From positions 62,001 through 126,000 of the forward strand of contig NZ_JAEUAT010000009.1 of assembly GCF_019511525.1 (NCBI RefSeq): a stretch of DNA of 64,000 bases. The letters are read 5' to 3'. Under the pieces are notes generated by a model that worked only from the letters and a program-made list of their open reading frames with translations, was not told where the DNA came from and searched no databases. The position numbers and the translations under genes are program-made. This document shows, one piece after another, positions 52,944 to 62,195 of the stretch. The first letter of the stretch is position 1. Every line of letters begins with the position of its first letter. Origin of the DNA: Rhizobium cauense. Its GTDB lineage: Bacteria > Pseudomonadota > Alphaproteobacteria > Rhizobiales > Rhizobiaceae.

Positions 52944-53801
52944 ATGTCTAACATCGAAGATCCAAAGCTGCCACGCAATACGGCACGGCGACGTTTTCTC
53001 GGGGTTGCGGCTGCGGCCGGAGCCAGATTGGCAAGCGCAACGGCCATCGCCATGGCGGCTACATCATCTCCAGCAAGAGCCGTTGGTCTGCATTTGGGGT
53101 GGGGGAAGGGGAATGGAAACTCCGACGGGAATGGCAGATCCGGCGACGGAGATGGCGGTAGTCCGCAGTGTTTTCTCCGTGGAACATCGATCCTTACCGA
53201 TCTCGGTGAAAAGCCTGTAGAGCATCTTCAGATTGGTGACCGCCTTGTTCTTGCGGGCGGAACCACCAGCGCGGTCAGATGGGTTGGCCGACAGTCTTTC
53301 AAAAGAAATGGAGGGTGCTGGCATGACAGCGTCGTGCCAATTCGCGTGGCACGCCGTGCCCTTACCAATCTGTCCCCTCATTCCGACCTTTACCTGTCGC
53401 CGGGCCATGCGCTGTTCCTGAATGGCGTCCTTATCCGAGTGAAGGATCTGGTGAACGGCACGACAATTGCGCCAATCGTGCCCCATGACGACATGACTAT
53501 CGAGTATTTTGCTGTCCTGCTCGCAACGCATGAAGCGATCTTTGCTGAAGGCGCCGCGGCTGAGACATTCCATCCCTCGGAAGGCGGCCTCCAAAATTTC
53601 TCGAATTCTTCGGAGTATATGCGCCATTATGCCTCTGACAACTTCGAGACCTCCATGACGTCCTTTGCGCCGGTGCTTGGCGAGGAAGGTGGTTGGGAAC
53701 ACCTGAAAGCTCTTGTCCTCCTGCCGCTGGTGGCGTCTCCCGACCCGTTCGAAGAAGCTCGCATGCAAATCAGCTTGCAGGCGAAATCGATGGAAGTCTA
53801 A
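52944..53801 (+). CDS. Tat-exported Hint-domain protein, 285 aa
   Basis: A twin-arginine leader (RRRFLGVAAAAGARL) precedes a Gly-rich linker (residues 51-73). A Hint (Hedgehog/intein) module starts at Cys76 (QCFLRGTSILTDLGEKPVEH) with the SPGHALFL motif at 152-159. Hint_2 proteins can self-cleave or form esters on themselves; bacterial ones are often on surface proteins. The ATG at 52944 has GAGAGGAG 8 nt upstream. It is upstream of a glycan operon but transcribed separately. Confidence 0.8.
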   Translation: MSNIEDPKLPRNTARRRFLGVAAAAGARLASATAIAMAATSSPARAVGLHLGWGKGNGNSDGNGRSGDGDGGSPQCFLRGTSILTDLGEKPVEHLQIGDRLVLAGGTTSAVRWVGRQSFKRNGGCWHDSVVPIRVARRALTNLSPHSDLYLSPGHALFLNGVLIRVKDLVNGTTIAPIVPHDDMTIEYFAVLLATHEAIFAEGAAAETFHPSEGGLQNFSNSSEYMRHYASDNFETSMTSFAPVLGEEGGWEHLKALVLLPLVASPDPFEEARMQISLQAKSMEV

Positions 53802-53959
53802 AACTAAAGTCAACAGGATGTGGCGATCGACCTGCGTTGTGTGTTCAATGTTCACCTGGCGAGACATCCCGCTATCTAAATCACGCGCAAGCGTTGCGGC
53901 GGAAACTTTGGGGCTGAACTGTCGGCACTGGGATGTTTTCAGCTCTTTCCAGGGCGATC

Positions 53960-54010
53960 GGACTAAAGTCCATACTTTGACCCGACCTCAGGCCGATGCA
54001 AAGTATGGAC
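53960..54010. repeat. Palindrome and 12-bp inverted repeat
   Basis: GGACTAAAGTCC (53960-53971) is a perfect palindrome. GTCCATACTTTG (53968-53979) pairs exactly with CAAAGTATGGAC (53999-54010) across a 19-nt loop. It lies between the convergent ends of the Hint and PhyH-like genes, in a 305-bp stretch with no gene; could be a regulatory or termination structure. Confidence 0.6.
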
Positions 54011-54106
54011 CGTTGCGTATGATTATGTCACGAGTGCTGCACGGGGAGGTCATTGGTACGGGGAGGCCTTGGTCATCCTTAATGAGGCGCCCAGGGAGGA
54101 TAGGGG

Positions 54107-54966
54107 TTAGTTGACGAAACGTATCGCCAGCATTAGTCGATCGCCACGCGTTGGTGGAGACGCCCGATGATAGCATGACGTATCCTGGACGAAGCCGGTG
54201 CCGGCCGGACCTTCGATGGTGATCTCATTTTCTTTGCCGAACTGCCTGTAGACAGCTTCTTGGGTCGCACGGGCAGAACCGAATAGCATCCGCAGTGGCT
54301 TCCACTTATGAGAACGTTTCATCATCACGTGCGCGCCTGAATGGCGGTCAGTGTCTGTAATATAAAAGCTGGCATAGACGAAGTTATATCCGGCAACATC
54401 GTAATGGTAATCGATAACCCCATGTTTCAATTCCCGCCGCCGTTCATCTGACATAGACGACGCGAAGCTCCAGTCTAGAATGGTGATTATCTTTTTAGGC
54501 TCATGGCCGAGGTACTTCCGGACGATTTCACGCAGCACCGGGTCGTAGATCACTTTTCGCACCGCCGGGCACCTTGCGGGGTCGGTGACACCTCCTATCG
54601 GCATTTGACGGCCATCTGTGGCAACGCCGTCGGTGACATCCGAATAACGAAATGTCGGACCCATCGGGTCGTAGATGGCGTGCAAAGGTTCCGCAAGCGC
54701 GAATTCTTTGATCTCGTCGACGATATGCAATGGAAGGTTAAAGCCGACATATACAGCGTCGTCGCGGATGCTTTGTACAACATCAGCGACACTGGCATTC
54801 GGGAAAACTGTAGGTAGATGCCACTTCCCCGGCTTTTTCCCGCACGGTGGAGAAAACTGATTGCTCCGCGTCCCGAGCTATACACTGCGCGCACCAGACG
54901 AAACCTGCCTAGCAGGTAGGAAATATTTTGCTTCCTTAGTTTCGCGATTCCAGCTGCTACTCCCAT
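54107..54966 (-). pseudogene. Phytanoyl-CoA dioxygenase-like protein, frameshifted
   Basis: From ATG 54966 (GGAGGAGG upstream) the frame reads GIAKLRKQNISYLLGRFRLV and AISFLHRAGKS. Near 54830 (G/A-rich GGAAAAAGCCGGGG) it must shift to continue as KWHLPTVFPNASVADVVQSI. The rest is a PhyH/2-oxoglutarate-Fe(II) fold: HYD (first His and Asp) in VIDYHYDVAGYNF, second His in CYHRASPP, Arg in TRGDRLML. Could hydroxylate a lipid or small molecule. Either mutation or a sequencing error in a homopolymer. Confidence 0.6.
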
Positions 54967-55182
54967 ACGATGCCTCCTCCGATGAAGCCGTTGGCCCAGC
55001 CGAAGGAAGGCTATAGCGTCTTTCAAGCCCGGGAAATTTGCACAAGGGACCATGTTGGTTTCAAAAGTCGTAGTTAATTCTCCACTTTATGGCGTACGAA
55101 CAAGGCATATTCGCTTCACTGGGACTCATGGTCGACAAAGCGTGTTGGATACCGGGCTTCTCCTTGTGAGGTGCCCTCTGAA

Positions 55183-55320
55183 ATGCAAAACACAGACAAT
55201 CTAAACGGGAAGACCTCACTTGCCCGCTCGCTTGAGGAAGGCAAGGCTCTTCACGGCCTCCCCAAGAAACTTACGTAGGAACAAGTCAAGCGCTCGCAGG
55301 TTAATCGCGGCTGGCCTTAG
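55183..55320 (+). pseudogene. Small ORF with internal stop
   Basis: ATG at 55183 reads SLARSLEEGKALHGLPKKLT, then TAG (55276), then EQVKRSQVNRGWP and a final TAG at 55318. The joined reading looks like one short peptide. Weak support. Confidence 0.3.
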
Positions 55321-55406
55321 AAGAGCCTTTGAACATACCAAATGGCAAGGCAACCGACAGCTACGTCAAGACGCAGGTCGCACCGAGCAGCAAGGAGACG
55401 GGACAG

Positions 55407-56552
55407 ATGACGGAGCTCCACGTTCGAAGGCTCGTTGTCATAAGTGATTTTCAAGACGGCGATTGGGCAGATACCGAGGCTCCTGCGGTAGAATGGTTCA
55501 CGCATGAATGGCTCGCTGAGACCCGAGGTGGCGCACCGGTGGCGGCGAACGCTTCGTCTGTCGAAGTGGAGGGCGGCTATCTTGAACGTTTGCCTCTTGC
55601 GGCGCTGAGCACTGGTCTAGTCGACTGTATCGAAATATGGACACACTGGCGTGGCGATAGGCCTCCGCTGATCCCTCCTTACGTCAGCCCCCATATCGTT
55701 CGACGATCCTTTCGCTTAAACGGAAAGGCTATCCCTTTTTCCTCCAATGACATGCTTGGACATATAAACGCCTTCGGGGCTCCGACGATCCTTTGTGTCT
55801 GGGGTCTCGGCGTCGCTGAAGAGATCCTTTGCGCATGCCATAAGAGTTTCAAAATTTACAATTCGATCGACGCGCCCCCTTTGCGCGTACCCCCCGCGGT
55901 CAGTCGGCATTTTGATCTCATACTTACCGGTGCTGAATGGCAGTCAGACGCCGTGTTATTGCGACACCCTCAAATGCAAACGGCTGTGATGCCAATAGGC
56001 CCTGAGTTTGCGTCCGAAATCACCTTTCATCCGATGGACGTCAGCAAGATTTACGACATTATTTATGTTGCAGCCGCTCAGGCCTACAAAAGGCACGATA
56101 TTCTTTTCGAAGCGTTGCGCACGCTGCCGCGAACCATCCGGACACTTTGCGTTTGCGGATATGGTGAGTTGATTGACGACCTTCGTCGGATGGCCGGGGA
56201 ACATCAGCTCAACATCGATTTTGTTGGCCCTCCAGGGGTTTCATACTCCGAGGTGAATCGGATGATGAACCAGGCGCGCATGGGAGTGGTGTGCGGAATT
56301 GACGACGGTGCTCCGGCAGTCCTGACCGAATACATGCTGGCGGGCATTCCGGTGCTTGCAAACAGTGAACTGAAGTGCGGGCTTCAGTACATCCTCCCGA
56401 CGACCGGCCGGACGGCGTCGGCTGATGAATTTGCGTTTGCAATTTCTGGGATGCTCGACTCTCTGGACACGTTCAGTCCTCGCGATGTCGCACTGTCACG
56501 TTGGACCTGGCGACACTCTATCGGCAAACTTCGATCCATATTAGAGAAATAA
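55407..56552 (+). CDS. Glycosyltransferase, GT-B/GT4-like, 381 aa
   Basis: A Rossmann-like N-terminal half is followed by the GT4 donor domain: IIYVAAAQAYKRHDILFEAL, IDFVGPPGVSYSEVNRMMNQ and GIDDGAPAVLTEYMLAGIPV (the E-x7-E motif region). ATG at 55407 with AAGGAGACGGG upstream; TTG at 55329 would extend it. First gene of the multi-domain glycan operon, 65 bp before the next. Confidence 0.8.
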   Translation: MTELHVRRLVVISDFQDGDWADTEAPAVEWFTHEWLAETRGGAPVAANASSVEVEGGYLERLPLAALSTGLVDCIEIWTHWRGDRPPLIPPYVSPHIVRRSFRLNGKAIPFSSNDMLGHINAFGAPTILCVWGLGVAEEILCACHKSFKIYNSIDAPPLRVPPAVSRHFDLILTGAEWQSDAVLLRHPQMQTAVMPIGPEFASEITFHPMDVSKIYDIIYVAAAQAYKRHDILFEALRTLPRTIRTLCVCGYGELIDDLRRMAGEHQLNIDFVGPPGVSYSEVNRMMNQARMGVVCGIDDGAPAVLTEYMLAGIPVLANSELKCGLQYILPTTGRTASADEFAFAISGMLDSLDTFSPRDVALSRWTWRHSIGKLRSILEK

Positions 56553-56617
56553 TTAACTTTACGTCGGAACCCACCCTTCCTTTCTAAGTTCGAGACCAAG
56601 CAACGGTGAGGTCTCCC

Positions 56618-58972
56618 ATGAATCTATTGAGTGCATTTCCCTCGCCATCTCTCGAGGCAATTCCTTCGACCGCTCCGCTCATTTGCTTCTGCCACCTTCG
56701 GTGGGATTTCGTGCTGCAGCGCCCTCAACACCTGATGCAGAGATTTGCAGCGGAACGACGAGTGTTCTTTTTCGAGGAGTTTATACCCACCGACCACCAC
56801 CTGGCGTACTTCGAAATACATCCGTTCGAAGGAACGACGGTAAAATCAGTCCGGCCCCGTATCCCTCACTGGTGGAGTGAGCCGCAACGGGAAAATGCGC
56901 TTCGGATGTTGCTGGGTGAACTCCTCGGTCTCCTTGGGGACGAGCATCCCATCCTATGGTTCTATACCCCGCTTATGTTCCGGTTCGCCAATCACGTCGA
57001 CGCCGTGGCGGTCGTTTATGACTGCATGGACGAACTTGCCAACTTCAAGTTCGCAAACCCGGAATTGAAGCTCGCCGAGGATGCCTTGATGGCGCGGGCT
57101 GATGTGGTATTCACTGGCGGCGTCAGTCTTTATGAGGCGAGGAAGGACAGACACGACAACATTCACCCTGTGCCTTCGAGCGTTGATGCAACGCATTTTC
57201 GAACGGCGCGGGGCCGTCTCGAACAACCGATCGACCAGGCGAACATTTCGCGCCCTCGCGTCGGGTACTACGGTGTTATCGACGAGCGGCTGGACCTCGA
57301 TCTCATCGCGTCGGTTGCAAGGTCAAGGCCTGGGCTATCCTTTGTCTTCATAGGGCCTGTTGCCAAAATCGCCCCTGAATCCCTGCCCAGAGCGACGAAC
57401 ATTCACTATCTGGGTCAGAAGGATTACGCCGAGCTTCCTGCGTACCTTGCGGGCTGGGACGCGGCACTGATGCCCTTTGCGCTGAATGATGCAACCAGAT
57501 TCATAAGTCCCACCAAAACCCCGGAATATCTAGCGGCGGGCTGTCCCGTCGTGACCACTCGCGTTCCGGATGTTGTGCGGACTTACGGAGGGGTGAGGGG
57601 CGTTTTCATGGCAGATGATGTGGAAGGTTTCGCAGATGCCTGCAACAACGCAATCGATGTGGCTGCCTCGGATGATGGCTGGCTCAGCGAAATCGACAAT
57701 ATCCTCGCCACATCTTCGTGGGATTCAACATTTCGACGCATGTCGGGCATCTTAAGCGATACTATTCACCGAAAAGCCGCAGTCCGATATCGCCCTCAAA
57801 TTACGACTCCGGCAACAAACGGCCGCGCATCGGCAAGATCATATGACTACGTCATTGTAGGAGCGGGCTTCGCAGGATCTGTCTTGGCGGAACGGCTTGC
57901 AACGGACGCTCGCAAAAAGGTCCTCATATGTGATCGGCGCTCGCACATCGCGGGCAATACGTACGACTATTATGACGAGGCCGGTATCCTCGTCCATCGA
58001 TACGGACCCCACATTTTTCATACAAACAGCGAAGATGTTTTCCGCTATCTGTCGCGATTTACCGCTTGGCGAGAGTACGAGCACCGTGTTCTCGCTCAGG
58101 TGGGAGATCTCAAGCTTCCTATCCCCATCAACCGCACAACACTAAACGGACTCTATGGCATCGATCTATCTACCGAAGCGGAGACAGCCAACTTCCTGCA
58201 TGAACGTGCGGCGCCTTGCGATGAAATTCTCACGGCGCGCGATGTGGTGGTGTCACAAATTGGTTGGGATCTCTACCGGACCTTCTTTGAGGGTTATACG
58301 CGCAAGCAATGGGGGCTAGATCCATCCGATTTGGACCGTTCGGTCACAGCACGAATTCCGACCCGGACGAATGCCGACGATCGTTACTTCCTTGATACTT
58401 TTCAAGCAATGCCACTCGACGGTTACACGCGCTTGTTTGAACGCATGCTTGATCATGAAAACATTACAGTCATGCTGGCGACCGACTTCGCGGACCTGAA
58501 GGGTGAAAAGCTTGCCGACCACGTTATCTACACCGGCCCTATCGATGAGTATTTCGGCCACCAATTCGGCCGACTGCCATATCGCAGCCTGGAGTTCCGC
58601 CACGAGACTATTGATAAGAGACGTGTGCAGCCCGTCGCGGTGGTCAACCATCCTTCCGAAAGTGTTCCGTACACTCGCGTGACGGAATTCAAGCATCTCA
58701 CGGGCCAAGTTCATCCTCATACCAGCATTTGCTACGAGTTTTCGCGTGCTGATGGTGATCCCTACTATCCAATCCCGCGTCCGGAAAACCAGGCCCTCTT
58801 CAAGCGATATGAAGCATTGGCTCGAAAACTGGATGACGTCACTTTTGTCGGTCGCCTGGGAACGTACAAATACTACAACATGGATCAAGTTGTGGGACAG
58901 GCTTTGGCAACCTATCGCCGGCTCAAGCGACGGCATGAGGACGGCGTCGTGGCCGAATTGCAGCGTGGTTGA
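56618..58972 (+). CDS. Fusion: GT4 glycosyltransferase + UDP-galactopyranose mutase, 784 aa
   Basis: Residues 1-390 are a GT-B fold (WDFVLQRPQHLMQRFA start; GYYGVIDERLDLDLIASVAR; SPTKTPEYLAAGCPVVTTRV). Residues 409-784 are a full UGM: FAD motif YDYVIVGAGFAGSVLAERLA, GNTYDYYDEAGILVHRYGPH, the GYTRKQWG region and ending LGTYKYYNMDQVVGQALA. UGM interconverts UDP-Galp and UDP-Galf. The fusion would couple Galf supply to transfer. ATG at 56618 (GAGG upstream); a GTG at 56606 is possible. Confidence 0.88.
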   Translation: MNLLSAFPSPSLEAIPSTAPLICFCHLRWDFVLQRPQHLMQRFAAERRVFFFEEFIPTDHHLAYFEIHPFEGTTVKSVRPRIPHWWSEPQRENALRMLLGELLGLLGDEHPILWFYTPLMFRFANHVDAVAVVYDCMDELANFKFANPELKLAEDALMARADVVFTGGVSLYEARKDRHDNIHPVPSSVDATHFRTARGRLEQPIDQANISRPRVGYYGVIDERLDLDLIASVARSRPGLSFVFIGPVAKIAPESLPRATNIHYLGQKDYAELPAYLAGWDAALMPFALNDATRFISPTKTPEYLAAGCPVVTTRVPDVVRTYGGVRGVFMADDVEGFADACNNAIDVAASDDGWLSEIDNILATSSWDSTFRRMSGILSDTIHRKAAVRYRPQITTPATNGRASARSYDYVIVGAGFAGSVLAERLATDARKKVLICDRRSHIAGNTYDYYDEAGILVHRYGPHIFHTNSEDVFRYLSRFTAWREYEHRVLAQVGDLKLPIPINRTTLNGLYGIDLSTEAETANFLHERAAPCDEILTARDVVVSQIGWDLYRTFFEGYTRKQWGLDPSDLDRSVTARIPTRTNADDRYFLDTFQAMPLDGYTRLFERMLDHENITVMLATDFADLKGEKLADHVIYTGPIDEYFGHQFGRLPYRSLEFRHETIDKRRVQPVAVVNHPSESVPYTRVTEFKHLTGQVHPHTSICYEFSRADGDPYYPIPRPENQALFKRYEALARKLDDVTFVGRLGTYKYYNMDQVVGQALATYRRLKRRHEDGVVAELQRG

Positions 58973-61900
58973 AAAGAGGCGGATTGTACTCGCGACCGAC
59001 AGTCCAGATCCGTCTGGAATGGGCGAGCACATGCTTACACTGGGCCGCGCCCTGGCCGATCGTTGGGATGTCACCCTTGCACTAGTCTCGAAAACTGACG
59101 GTGGTTTGCTCAAACGGGCCGCGGGTTTTGGCTTGGCTGTCAAGCTTTCGCGGGATCCGGAGGAGCTGCAACAATGGTTTGCTTGTACGGATTTCGAGCT
59201 TGTCCATATCCACGCCGGGATTGGGTGGGAGGGGCACGAAATTGCCGCCGCCGCTGTCGCGCAGGGCATCCCGGTCATCAGAACCGAACATTTGCCATAC
59301 CTTCTCACCGACCCGGCCCAGAGAGAGGCATACGTCCGGGGGACACGAAACCTCGATCACATCATCACGGTTTCGCAGGCTTCCAAAGACACTTTCGCCG
59401 AGCATCTCGATGAACGACGGATTACGGTCGTCAGGAATGGAATATATCCAGTCCTGCCTCCGGTCGGCTCCCATTTGAGGCGCGATATGCAACTCGATGA
59501 ACAGATGGTTCTCCTGACGGTTGCCCGGTTCACTGCCCAGAAAGATCATGCCGCGCTGTTGCGTGCCTTGCCATTGATACTCGACGCCCATTCGAACGCG
59601 TGCCTGCTGCTCGTTGGCACCGGCGACCAGTTTGAGGATATGAGGCAACTTGCGGAGGATCTTGATGTATCCTCACACGTGCTCTTCCTCGGTCATCGTG
59701 ATGACATTCCCGCGCTGATGAGCATTGCGGACCTTTTCGTGCTCCCATCACTTTTCGAAGGTCTGCCGCTCGTGCTCCTCGAGGCCATGTCGTTCGGCGT
59801 TCCGGTGGTTGCCACAAAGATCGGCGGGACAGTGGAAGCACTGGGGGAAGACCATCTCTTATATGCAAAACCCGCGAATTCGAGGTCGTTGGCCAAGCTT
59901 GTCTCACGAGCCCTGGCCGACCCCGGCCTGCGCGAGACTGTCCGGAGAGCGGGTCGCCAACGATTCGAGGCAGAATTTTTGGCCAATCGAATGGCTCATG
60001 AGACAGGTGCGGTCTACGAGCGTTTCGCGCGGCCAACTGAAACCGTTGAAAGGAAGACGTCGATGGAGAAGACAAGGCTCGCATTCATTGGCGCTGGAGG
60101 CATCGCTCAACGCCACTTGGGAATACTCGAGAAATTTGACGATATCGAACTTGCTGGCTTCTCCGATCCCTATGTCGATCGGGCCTACCAGGCGGCCATG
60201 CGTTTCGGCGCAAAGTCGTTCGCCAGCCATCGCGAAATGCTCGACGTTGTGCAACCAACCGCCGTTTACGTTTGTATCCCTCCGTTTGCACACGGCGAAC
60301 CGGAAAGAGATCTCATAGAGCGGAATATTCCGTTTTTTGTCGAAAAGCCGGTGGCGCTCGACCTTGCTACAGCTGAAGAAATCGCTGCGGCCGTGGCTGC
60401 CAAAAATCTCGTTACCGCAGTGGGCTACCATTGGCGTTACCTTGATACTGTGGATGAAGCCCGGGCTCTGTTGGCGGATAACCCGCCACAGCTCATTTCG
60501 GGCTATTGGCTGGACTCCACTCCGCCTCCTCAGTGGTGGTGGAAAAAGAGTAAATCCGGCGGGCAGATGGTTGAGCAAGCGACCCATCTCTTGGACCTGG
60601 CGAGGTTTCTGCTTGGTGAAGTCGTTGAGGTATACGGGCGGGCAGGTCATGCCGATCGGCCCGAGTTTCCGGATCTTGACGTTCCAACTGTCAGTACCGC
60701 AACGCTCACGTTCGAAAGTGGGGTGGTGGGAAACATTGCCTCGACGTGTCTGCTTGGCTGGAATCATCGGGTGGGGCTTCACATCTTTGCTGACCGGCTG
60801 GCCATCGAATTGACCGATCGAGAAATCATGGTCGATGTTGGGCACGGGCGGCCCGTAAGAGCCGCTGATGGTGATCCGGTATGGCGAGAAAACAGGGCGT
60901 TTATCGATGCCGTCCGTGGTGTGCACAACCATATTCGCTGCACCTACAGCGAGGCCGTCGCCACGCACCGCCTGGCGCTGGCAGTCGTCTCGTCTGCAGA
61001 GAACGGTGAGCCACTTCGCCTGCAGCCATCCAAATCGAAGCAGGAAGCGCCTCCACCGCTCGACGCCTGGCCACGGCCCGACAATAGTCGAGCCATGCCT
61101 GAGGGCCACCGTGCCGTCCGTTCGCTTGGGATTGAAGCGGAGGGCAGACCTTATTTTTTTGAATATGAGGAGGGGCCGCCGAGTGAGGGACAAATCCGCT
61201 TGGACACACTGTACACCGGCCTGTCCGCAGGAACCGAACTAACGTTCCTGAAAAATACAAATCCTTACTTCCGCTCAAGATTTGATGGCGCGCGCGGCGT
61301 CTTTCTTCCTAACGAAGCAGAGCTAGATTATCCGGTCCCCTTTCTCGGCTATATGGAGGTTGCGCAGATTGCCGACTCGCGGGTCGCCGGCTACTGCAAT
61401 GCAGGCGTTGTTGCTGCGACGTATGGACACAAAACGGGACATACCGCGGACCCCTTCCACGAGTTACTCGTCCCCCTCCCGGCCGATATCGATCCCATGC
61501 TCGGAATATTCGTTGCGCAAATGGGCCCGATTGCCGCAAACGGCATATTGCATGCTGATGCGGAAGTTTTCGGCAGGACGCCGCCTGCCTTCGGAGCAGG
61601 CGTCAAAGGGCGGCCCGTCATGGTGGCTGGGGCGGGCACAGTGGGGTTAATGGTCGCGCTCTTTGCTCGATCCTCGGGTGCTTCCGACGTCATTATCAGC
61701 GATCCCTCCGAATTCCGGCGGAGAAAGGCCGAGATGCTCGGACTGACTGCCATGACCGAAGACGAAGCGTGGCAGCACGCCAAGTCGCGGTGGCACGACG
61801 GCTCTACACGAGGGGCGGATTTTGTATTTCAGACCCGCCCTTACCCAGGTAGCCTTCACACCGCGCTAAAAGCCCTACGTGCTCAGGGCACAGCTATCGA

Positions 61901-62195
61901 TCTGGCTTTTTACCAAGGCGGAGCTGATGCCTTGAGGCTTGGTGAAGAATTTCACCATAACGGTCTTTCCATCCGATGCGCTCAGATCAATCGCGTGCCA
62001 CTCGGAATGGGGTCGTTGTGGAGCAGAAAAAGGCTCTCTCTCGAAACCATTCAACTGTTCGCCAAGGACGGACCGGCCATTCGAGAGCATATGATTACCC
62101 ATGTGGTTCCCTTCGAGGACGGTCCAGCGTTTCTGGCCGACCTTGTTGTGAACCGTCCAGAGTTCCTACAGATCGTCTTTCAGGTAACGGCATGA
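58965..62195 (+). CDS. Triple fusion: GT4 + Gfo/Idh/MocA oxidoreductase + MDR dehydrogenase, 1076 aa
   Basis: Residues 1-366 are a GT4 (GMGEHMLTLGRALADRWDVT; ARFTAQKDHAALLRALPLIL; PSLFEGLPLVLLEAMSFGVP). From Met367 (TRLAFIGAGGIAQRHL) comes a Gfo/Idh/MocA NAD(P) oxidoreductase with EKPVALD and WWWKKSKSGGQMVEQATHLL. From about residue 711 a zinc-type MDR follows, with SAGTELTF, FLGYMEVAQI and AGAGTVGLMVALFA. No stop lies between the parts. An ATG with AAGGAAGA at 60063 could also start the enzyme half alone. The start GTG 58965 overlaps the UGM gene. Confidence 0.8.
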   Translation: MVEKRRIVLATDSPDPSGMGEHMLTLGRALADRWDVTLALVSKTDGGLLKRAAGFGLAVKLSRDPEELQQWFACTDFELVHIHAGIGWEGHEIAAAAVAQGIPVIRTEHLPYLLTDPAQREAYVRGTRNLDHIITVSQASKDTFAEHLDERRITVVRNGIYPVLPPVGSHLRRDMQLDEQMVLLTVARFTAQKDHAALLRALPLILDAHSNACLLLVGTGDQFEDMRQLAEDLDVSSHVLFLGHRDDIPALMSIADLFVLPSLFEGLPLVLLEAMSFGVPVVATKIGGTVEALGEDHLLYAKPANSRSLAKLVSRALADPGLRETVRRAGRQRFEAEFLANRMAHETGAVYERFARPTETVERKTSMEKTRLAFIGAGGIAQRHLGILEKFDDIELAGFSDPYVDRAYQAAMRFGAKSFASHREMLDVVQPTAVYVCIPPFAHGEPERDLIERNIPFFVEKPVALDLATAEEIAAAVAAKNLVTAVGYHWRYLDTVDEARALLADNPPQLISGYWLDSTPPPQWWWKKSKSGGQMVEQATHLLDLARFLLGEVVEVYGRAGHADRPEFPDLDVPTVSTATLTFESGVVGNIASTCLLGWNHRVGLHIFADRLAIELTDREIMVDVGHGRPVRAADGDPVWRENRAFIDAVRGVHNHIRCTYSEAVATHRLALAVVSSAENGEPLRLQPSKSKQEAPPPLDAWPRPDNSRAMPEGHRAVRSLGIEAEGRPYFFEYEEGPPSEGQIRLDTLYTGLSAGTELTFLKNTNPYFRSRFDGARGVFLPNEAELDYPVPFLGYMEVAQIADSRVAGYCNAGVVAATYGHKTGHTADPFHELLVPLPADIDPMLGIFVAQMGPIAANGILHADAEVFGRTPPAFGAGVKGRPVMVAGAGTVGLMVALFARSSGASDVIISDPSEFRRRKAEMLGLTAMTEDEAWQHAKSRWHDGSTRGADFVFQTRPYPGSLHTALKALRAQGTAIDLAFYQGGADALRLGEEFHHNGLSIRCAQINRVPLGMGSLWSRKRLSLETIQLFAKDGPAIREHMITHVVPFEDGPAFLADLVVNRPEFLQIVFQVTA

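Noticed and set aside
59904..61193. 429-codon ORF on minus strand
   Set aside because: Antisense to the triple-fusion gene; no motifs.
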